Part shown: positions 1 through 4,774 of the stretch, in pieces
Layout: each line of letters begins with the position of its first letter
Position numbering within the stretch: position 1 is the first letter of the stretch
The notes under the pieces: model-generated
What the model saw: the letters and a program-made list of their open reading frames with translations, nothing else
Told to the model about the DNA's origin: nothing
The model's database searches: none
Made by a program: the position numbers and the translations under genes
Origin: Bacteroidota bacterium
Lineage (GTDB): Bacteria; Bacteroidota; Bacteroidia; Bacteroidales; PXBB01
Direction of reading: 5' to 3'
DNA length: 7,009 nucleotides
NCBI GenBank assembly: GCA_022708385.1
Contig: JAKIYU010000135.1
Location: forward strand, 1 to 7,009

Positions 1-211
1 TTAGACTGTCGTCTAGTTGCGTTAGGCCGTTGAAAAGCTGGTTGACCGCCCAGATGTTCGCCTGGTTCCGGGCAAAAGCAGGATCCAAAGAGGTGATGCC
101 TGCCGATTCATTGTAACGGAATACCTGCCTGCCGTCCGTATTTTTATGGGGATTGCTGCAAGCTGTCAGGCACAGTAAAGCTATGTATAGGATGAATGAT
201 TGCTGTTGCAT
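1..211 (-). CDS. Peptide-type ABC transporter substrate-binding lipoprotein, N-terminal 70 codons (cut by window edge)
   Basis: The frame opens at ATG 211-209 and stays open to the window edge. Residues 1-17 form a hydrophobic signal peptide ending in the lipobox L15-T16-A17-C18, so the product should be cleaved and lipidated at Cys18 by signal peptidase II. The segment after it (V30-F-R-Y-N-E-S-A-G-I, then S-L-D-P-A-F-A, then N-Q-L-F-N-G-L near residues 57-63) matches the start of family 5 extracytoplasmic solute-binding proteins (OppA/DppA type), which bind oligopeptides or nickel-type ligands for import. The sequence shows the lipoprotein signal and the Y-N-E...S-L-D-P...F-N-G-L pattern. 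The ligand cannot be read from this fragment. It lies 64 nt downstream of copA in the same direction but has its own possible promoter, so co-transcription with copA is uncertain. The family usually has 500-600 residues, so most of this gene is outside the window. Confidence 0.8.
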   Translation of the reverse strand, partial: MQQQSFILYIALLCLTACSNPHKNTDGRQVFRYNESAGITSLDPAFARNQANIWAVNQLFNGLTQLDDSL

Positions 212-228
212 TATGTGAGTTCTGCCAA

Positions 229-257
229 CAAATGTAAAAATATTTATTGATTTGAAA
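229..257 (-). promoter_or_regulatory. Possible Bacteroidota-type promoter for the lipoprotein gene
   Basis: On the minus strand TACATTTG (236-229) fits the -7 consensus TAnnTTTG of the Bacteroidota primary sigma factor. A TTTC (257-254), three of four bases of the TTTG -33 box, lies 17 nt upstream. Transcription would begin near 223, leaving a leader of only about 12 nt before ATG 211. The short leader and imperfect upstream box make this a moderate call. Confidence 0.45.
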
Positions 258-275
258 CCTGTTATTCAGCACACC

Positions 276-2375
276 CTATTTATACCATTTCAGTCTTAGG
301 GAATTACCTACTACAATAACATCGGAAGCGGCCATGGAGAAGGCGGCCAGCATAGGTGAAAGAAAGCCTGCCGCAGCAAGGGGGATGGCCAGTACGTTGT
401 AGAAAAATGCCCAGAAGAGGTTTTGTTTAATAGTTTGCAGTGTTTTCAGGCTGTATAGGTAGGCCGGTATCAGAAGCGAAATGTTACCATTAAGAAGTAT
501 AATTTGCGACGACTGTACTGCAATCTGTGTGGCGTTGCTGAGCGATATTCCTACATCAGCCAGTGCCAATGACGGGGCATCGTTAATGCCGTCGCCTGTC
601 ATTGCTACCTTTGTGCCTTTCGACAGTTGTTTAATTATCTCAAGTTTTTCAGAAGGGCTTTTGCTATAATAGACTTCATCAATACCTGTTTTTTTGGCCA
701 CATACATACATTTTTCCCTTTTATCGCCACTAAGCATAACGGGTACAATACCCCTGCTTTTGAAAAACTGTATGGTCGAATTTGTTTCAGGTTTTATTTC
801 ATCTTCTATAGAAACAACGGCTTTTAATACGTTGTTTACCAAAACGTAAATATCATGACTATGGTCATCGGTCAGACCTTCTGCCAGTATATATGAACCA
901 GCCTGATAGCAGTTACCTTCACTGTCCCAGCCTTTAATACCTACGCCTTTTATCTCTTCGGTTTTAACAATGTCCCATTCCGGGATATCTGCTCCCGAAA
1001 GTTCCCTGCTGACAGAACGGGCTATAGGATGGGAGGAGTATTTCTCTAGGCTTTTTAAAATACCCTTTATGTAGTTTTCATCAGCGCTGAAGGTTTGTAT
1101 ATGACGAATTTTGAAACGCCCGGTGGTGAGTGTGCCGGTTTTATCAAAAATAATTTTACTTATCCGAGCAAACTTGTCCATAGTGACACCTCCCTTAATG
1201 ATGATGCCCTTGTGGGCCAGCTTGCCTACCCCTACAACCACAGCAGTGGGAATAGCCAGCCCCAGTGCACAGGGACAGGATATTACCAGAACGGCAATAC
1301 CTCTCATTAAAGCCTGTCCGGCACCCATGCCTGCAAAGAAGTATGAAATGAAGAAAGTCAGGAGTGATATAGCCACAACTACAGGGACAAATACGCTACT
1401 GATTTTATCGGCAAGATTCTGAAGGGCAGGTTTCTGTTCCTGAGCGTTTTTTACAAGGCCTATGATCTGTTGCAGAACCGTATCGCTGCCTATGGCTGTG
1501 CATTTTACACGGATGTTCCCTTCGTTAACTATACTGCCCGACACCACGCTGTCGCCTTCTTTTTTTAAAACCGGAGTGCTTTCACCTGTAAGCATAGACT
1601 CGTCTATTGATGCGCTGCCAGATTGAATGATGCCATCTACAGGTATCTTGTCGCCGCTGTTTACCAGCAAAATGTCGTTAACCATGACCAAGGCTGTTTC
1701 CTTTTCAATGATTTTTTCGTGAATTCCCATCCGGGTAATTACATTGGCTTTTAAAGGCTGAAGTCGCACCAAATCATCTATGGCTGAGGTTGTTCTTTTA
1801 ACGGAGCGTTGCTCAAGCAGGTTGCCCAATAAAACAATTGTAATGATACTCGATGAGGTTTCGAAAAACATAAACCCCATGCCCATGTTATATATAAAAC
1901 CAATTAGACTGTAAGCAAAAGCAGCCGTCGCTCCCGTTATAATAAGCACATCCATATTGGCAATACCTGTTTTAAGCGACTTAAAGGCACTGACACCAAA
2001 ATGTTGCAGACCGATTAAGAACACAGGTAATGCCAGCAATAAGTGAATCCAGTTTTGATGTAAGAAATGAATATTCGTAAACATACTTACCCACAAGGGT
2101 ATAGTGAAAATAAGCGAAAGGATAAATTTATTAGTAATTGTAAATTCAAAAGGAATGTCGTCTTTTTTTATGTCTTTAATTACTTTATATCCCAGAGAGT
2201 TGATTATTTCTTCTGCTTCTGCAATCCTGCTGCTGTCTGCATGCGAAAATGTTACTTCTGCTGCTGTGAAATTGACGGCCACTTCACGAAACGCTTTCTT
2301 TTCAAGTTGTTTTTTTATGCCCATCGCACAGTTGGCACAACTCATACCTGTAACTTTAATAATTACTTTACTCAT
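276..2375 (-). CDS. copA: Cu+-exporting P1B-type ATPase (CopA-like), 699 aa
   Basis: The enzyme should use ATP hydrolysis to pump monovalent copper out of the cytoplasm across the inner membrane. A single N-terminal heavy-metal-associated domain carries G-M-S-C13-A-N-C16. Membrane helices are visible near residues 81-99, 108-126, 140-160, 168-187, 326-350, 356-384, 652-672 and 674-695. The other motifs are T263-G-E-S (actuator), C367-P-C369 in the metal pathway, D411-K-T-G-T-L-T with the phosphorylated Asp, the S-S-H449-P450 nucleotide-domain motif and G594-D-G-I-N-D-A. Y659-N660 in the seventh helix and M681 in the eighth point to copper rather than zinc/cadmium. The usual Ser four residues after that Met is Asp685, in M-A-A-S-D-V. 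The length is normal for a one-HMA CopA and the gene is intact. It starts at ATG 2375, just below a -7 element, and ends at TAG (278-276). No chaperone or metal-sensing regulator gene is in the window. Confidence 0.95.
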   Translation of the reverse strand: MSKVIIKVTGMSCANCAMGIKKQLEKKAFREVAVNFTAAEVTFSHADSSRIAEAEEIINSLGYKVIKDIKKDDIPFEFTITNKFILSLIFTIPLWVSMFTNIHFLHQNWIHLLLALPVFLIGLQHFGVSAFKSLKTGIANMDVLIITGATAAFAYSLIGFIYNMGMGFMFFETSSSIITIVLLGNLLEQRSVKRTTSAIDDLVRLQPLKANVITRMGIHEKIIEKETALVMVNDILLVNSGDKIPVDGIIQSGSASIDESMLTGESTPVLKKEGDSVVSGSIVNEGNIRVKCTAIGSDTVLQQIIGLVKNAQEQKPALQNLADKISSVFVPVVVAISLLTFFISYFFAGMGAGQALMRGIAVLVISCPCALGLAIPTAVVVGVGKLAHKGIIIKGGVTMDKFARISKIIFDKTGTLTTGRFKIRHIQTFSADENYIKGILKSLEKYSSHPIARSVSRELSGADIPEWDIVKTEEIKGVGIKGWDSEGNCYQAGSYILAEGLTDDHSHDIYVLVNNVLKAVVSIEDEIKPETNSTIQFFKSRGIVPVMLSGDKREKCMYVAKKTGIDEVYYSKSPSEKLEIIKQLSKGTKVAMTGDGINDAPSLALADVGISLSNATQIAVQSSQIILLNGNISLLIPAYLYSLKTLQTIKQNLFWAFFYNVLAIPLAAAGFLSPMLAAFSMAASDVIVVGNSLRLKWYK

Positions 2376-2390
2376 GTAAAACTTTTTTAC
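2376..2390 (-). repeat. Short AT-rich inverted repeat in the copA leader
   Basis: GTAAAA (2376-2381) and TTTTAC (2385-2390) are perfect 6-bp inverted arms around a 3-nt spacer, directly abutting the copA start codon and touching the downstream end of the -7 element. It could form a weak hairpin in the RNA or be half of a protein-binding site. With so few G/C pairs in this AT-rich stretch, chance is a reasonable alternative. Confidence 0.3.
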
Positions 2391-2428
2391 AAAGTTACAA
2401 ATATATTTATAATCAATCTAAATTAAAA
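2390..2428 (-). promoter_or_regulatory. Probable copA promoter with two abutting -7 elements
   Basis: Two copies of the Bacteroidota -7 pattern TAnnTTTG lie end to end on the minus strand: TATATTTG (2405-2398) and TAACTTTG (2397-2390). For the first, TTTT (2428-2425) sits 19 nt upstream, three of four bases of the -33 TTTG box at the preferred distance. Either element would start transcription about 5-15 nt before ATG 2375, giving a very short leader. The region lies between the end of the membrane-protein gene (2449) and copA, so copA can be transcribed apart from the upstream operon. Confidence 0.5.
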
Positions 2429-2448
2429 TAATAAGAAATAGCTACAAC

Positions 2449-3417
2449 CTATTTTATAAGTTTATCTAACACTGTGAGTGTATCCGTCATAATTTTATTG
2501 ATGGCTTTTACAGAGGTATGATAACCACTTGTTCGGGTGGTAAATTGCCTAATGATAAGTACATCCACCTCTTTTTGGGTAGTATATTTCTTTATTAGGC
2601 CTGCAGTGGGTTTATAGAAACTTGTTCTTTGATGAAGCTTATATTCGGGTTTTGCCACAAACACTGTATAGAAGTAAGGATATTTGGTTCCGCTGACATC
2701 GTTAATGCTGATTTGTGCATAAATACCGAGAAAATTTTCAGGGGGATATTTGGGCGTAATTTTGAGTTTTATGTCGTTAGGCAGGGGTATATTTTTCTTT
2801 TTTTCTTTTCTTTTTTCTCCTTCAATCAGTTGCACAAAAAAATCAACCTGACAGGATGCCATTTTACCTTGAAAAAGCTTAAGCATTGATTTAAAAGTAT
2901 TTATTTTCATTATTAGCTCAGGTAGTGTGAGTATTTTACGCACACCTGTGAACCAGTGTGGCAGGATGAGAGCTATAATGTCGAAAGCGAGGATGTAGTA
3001 AGATTTGTTGTAAGTGTTGTTTCCATTGACGAAGAGATATGTAATTATTATAACAATGATTACAAACATCCAGAACCCGAGTGTATTGGTGATGTCGAGC
3101 AGACTCTTGTCCCACGATTTGATTTTTTTGTGCATTTGCTCAAGCTTGTCCACCTGTTCCCTGCTGATATTTTTCCACTGGGCATTGTGGTCGTATCGCC
3201 CCAGTTTAAGGCGGTTATCATAACCTTTTACAAGCAGCAACAGGTTACCGGCAAATACCAGCAACAACCCTGGAAATAGTCTAAACATAAAAAACTGCAT
3301 CGCCAATCCGACGATAATAAGAAGCAAACTCAGGGTAAGTCGGATTGGGTATTTCAGTGATTTGAAAAAATGAAAAACGATGATGCCTTGTTCAGATTTG
3401 GTAAGCAAAGTACTCAT
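2449..3417 (-). CDS. Four-helix membrane protein of unknown function, third gene of the radical SAM operon (322 aa)
   Basis: I do not recognise this family. The chosen start is ATG 3417-3415, which overlaps the TGA of the radical SAM gene as ATGA. The frame is open further upstream to 3507, but that would bury 30 codons inside the previous gene. Hydrophobic segments lie near residues 24-41, 43-63, 113-131 and 140-156. Between the two pairs is a charged stretch (about 66-105, K/D/E/Q-rich, possibly a short coiled coil). After them comes a soluble domain of about 150 residues, with a very basic patch at 201-208 (E-K-R-K-E-K-K-K) and an apparently mixed alpha/beta domain at 210-322 containing several Tyr/Phe (K-Y-P-Y-F-Y-T-V-F). 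The positive charges suggest that the C-terminal domain is cytoplasmic. There is no signal peptide and no catalytic motif. The start/stop overlap implies translational coupling with the maturase, so a role in the same pathway (membrane anchor, exporter partner or receptor for the modified protein) is a fair inference but unproven. Confidence 0.85.
   Translation of the reverse strand: MSTLLTKSEQGIIVFHFFKSLKYPIRLTLSLLLIIVGLAMQFFMFRLFPGLLLVFAGNLLLLVKGYDNRLKLGRYDHNAQWKNISREQVDKLEQMHKKIKSWDKSLLDITNTLGFWMFVIIVIIITYLFVNGNNTYNKSYYILAFDIIALILPHWFTGVRKILTLPELIMKINTFKSMLKLFQGKMASCQVDFFVQLIEGEKRKEKKKNIPLPNDIKLKITPKYPPENFLGIYAQISINDVSGTKYPYFYTVFVAKPEYKLHQRTSFYKPTAGLIKKYTTQKEVDVLIIRQFTTRTSGYHTSVKAINKIMTDTLTVLDKLIK
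2792..2823 (-). repeat. 32-nt homopurine tract inside the membrane-protein gene
   Basis: The coding strand is purine-only over this stretch and includes an A7 run (2798-2804) and an A6 run (2811-2816). It encodes the basic patch E-G-E-K-R-K-E-K-K-K. The reading frame is intact. Long A runs like these can cause polymerase or ribosome slippage, but nothing here shows that they do. Confidence 0.6.
3414..3417 (-). other. ATGA start/stop overlap joining the maturase and membrane-protein genes
   Basis: The TGA of the radical SAM gene (3416-3414) shares bases with the ATG of the next gene (3417-3415). No Shine-Dalgarno sequence precedes it; the upstream bases are CAA/ACA repeats coding for Gln and Thr. 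This arrangement favours translation of the second gene by ribosomes finishing the first. It also decides the start of the membrane protein. Confidence 0.85.
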
Positions 3418-4757
3418 ATTGTTGTTTTTTGTTGTTGTTGTCTTATTGTGTTCTCTAATTCGCTGTAGCCCTGGTTTTGCCAATAGATTGGGCAGGCGCC
3501 CTGGCAAACACTGAAATGCTCACAACTTTTGCAGAAAGGATATGCAAAAGATTTTGTTTGATAATAAACGGCTTTCTCTTCGTGCCAGATTTCATCAAAA
3601 TTGTTATTCAATAAATTGCCGACCGTTTCATTGTACGAAGAGCAGGGCAGGATATTGCCTGCGGCATCCACCGAGAGCAGGCCGTCGCAGGCGGCACAGC
3701 CTTTATTGCCCAGTCCATGTGTGATGGTATTGAACATGCACAGGGGCAGGGGAGAATACCACATAAACTTAACATGCGCCTTTTCGCTTGCGGTAATAAT
3801 TCCTTTTACTATTTCTCCCATTTCGCTGTAGTGAAGTACGAGAAAACTGTTTACAGAGGCACTGCCTGAGGGAATCATCATGTTCATGCTGAACCTGTCA
3901 TTCTCCAGTGTATTCCTGACAAATTCCGGGAACAGGGTTGCTTCATGCACATTGCCTCTGTTAAGCGTAGTGTTGCTATGCGTATGTATGCCGGCTTTTT
4001 TCAGGCTGTGGATGGCATTAATGGCTTTGACAAAAGCTCCATGATGTTTCACAAGCCTGTCGTGTGTAGTGGCTGTAACTCCTTCGATGCTTATCTGCGC
4101 AGAGTCGAGGCCGGCATCTTTCAGTTCGGAAGCCTTTGCATCGTCGATAAGTGTGCCGTTGCTTATAAGGTTAACACGCATACCGAACGATTTGGCACAG
4201 GCAATCAGTTCAGGCAGGTCTTTCCTAAGCGTGGGTTCGCCCCCTGTAAAGCTGATAGAGGGCACTTTAGCCTGGTGAAATATTTTATGTATGATGGATT
4301 TGATTTCTTCGGTGCTTAATTCCTCCTGTGAGACCTGAAGTATATTATTTTGATTGCAACCGGCATAACAGAAAGCACAATTCAGGTTGCACCTGTAGGT
4401 AATGGCAATTTCGGACAATACAGGAAACATGGAAGGCATCCCGTCAAAAGGAACGGTAGTTAGTGCCGGATTGTCGTATGGCGAAAGGGATTTACCCTCT
4501 ATATTATCCCTTATTGTTTTCAGGAATTGATATACCTGCAACTCTTTTTCAGGGTCATTCAGGGATTTAAGCAAGGTGCTGATTTTAGCCCCTGCAAGCA
4601 GTTTCCGGAGGATAAAGGCGCCGGTATTGTTCAGTTTATGCACTTCATTGGGCCTTTTAATAAGCAAAAGGTCTTCTTCCCTGACATAGATGTAAGGCCT
4701 TACTTTTTCGAAGTAGGTATCGACCCAGGAAAAATCGTGATGCATTACTGTTGTCAT
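3414..4757 (-). CDS. Radical SAM/SPASM peptide maturase with N-terminal PqqD-like (RRE) domain, 447 aa
   Basis: This cytoplasmic iron-sulfur enzyme cleaves S-adenosylmethionine to a radical and probably modifies a peptide segment. Residues about 18-90 look like a PqqD-type precursor-recognition domain: P-Y-I-Y-V-R-E-E-D-L-L-L-I, then V-H-K-L-N-N-T-G-A-F-I-L-R-K-L-L-A-G. The radical SAM core follows, with C123-x3-C127-x2-C130 binding the catalytic [4Fe-4S] cluster and T-G172-G-E-P175 contacting SAM. The C-terminal SPASM region shows C354/C357, then G367-x4-C372, then C409-x2-C412-x5-C418-x3-C422 for auxiliary clusters. The last Cys usually found after C-x3-C is missing; C340 or C354 might substitute. 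ATG 4757 is chosen because it lies 17 nt after the previous stop and keeps the whole N-terminal domain; Met5 (4745) is an alternative. RRE plus SPASM is typical of enzymes acting on ribosomally made, often Cys-rich, peptides. The gene just upstream ends in a Cys-His repeat, making its product the likely substrate. The bond formed cannot be read from sequence. Confidence 0.92.
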   Translation of the reverse strand: MTTVMHHDFSWVDTYFEKVRPYIYVREEDLLLIKRPNEVHKLNNTGAFILRKLLAGAKISTLLKSLNDPEKELQVYQFLKTIRDNIEGKSLSPYDNPALTTVPFDGMPSMFPVLSEIAITYRCNLNCAFCYAGCNQNNILQVSQEELSTEEIKSIIHKIFHQAKVPSISFTGGEPTLRKDLPELIACAKSFGMRVNLISNGTLIDDAKASELKDAGLDSAQISIEGVTATTHDRLVKHHGAFVKAINAIHSLKKAGIHTHSNTTLNRGNVHEATLFPEFVRNTLENDRFSMNMMIPSGSASVNSFLVLHYSEMGEIVKGIITASEKAHVKFMWYSPLPLCMFNTITHGLGNKGCAACDGLLSVDAAGNILPCSSYNETVGNLLNNNFDEIWHEEKAVYYQTKSFAYPFCKSCEHFSVCQGACPIYWQNQGYSELENTIRQQQQKTTI

Positions 4758-4774
4758 TTTTTACAGGTTATAAA

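Noticed and set aside
3418..3507. A 30-codon N-terminal extension of the four-helix membrane protein
   Set aside because: It would overlap the maturase coding region by 94 nt, and its sequence is the out-of-frame image of the SPASM end. The ATGA overlap gives a better start.
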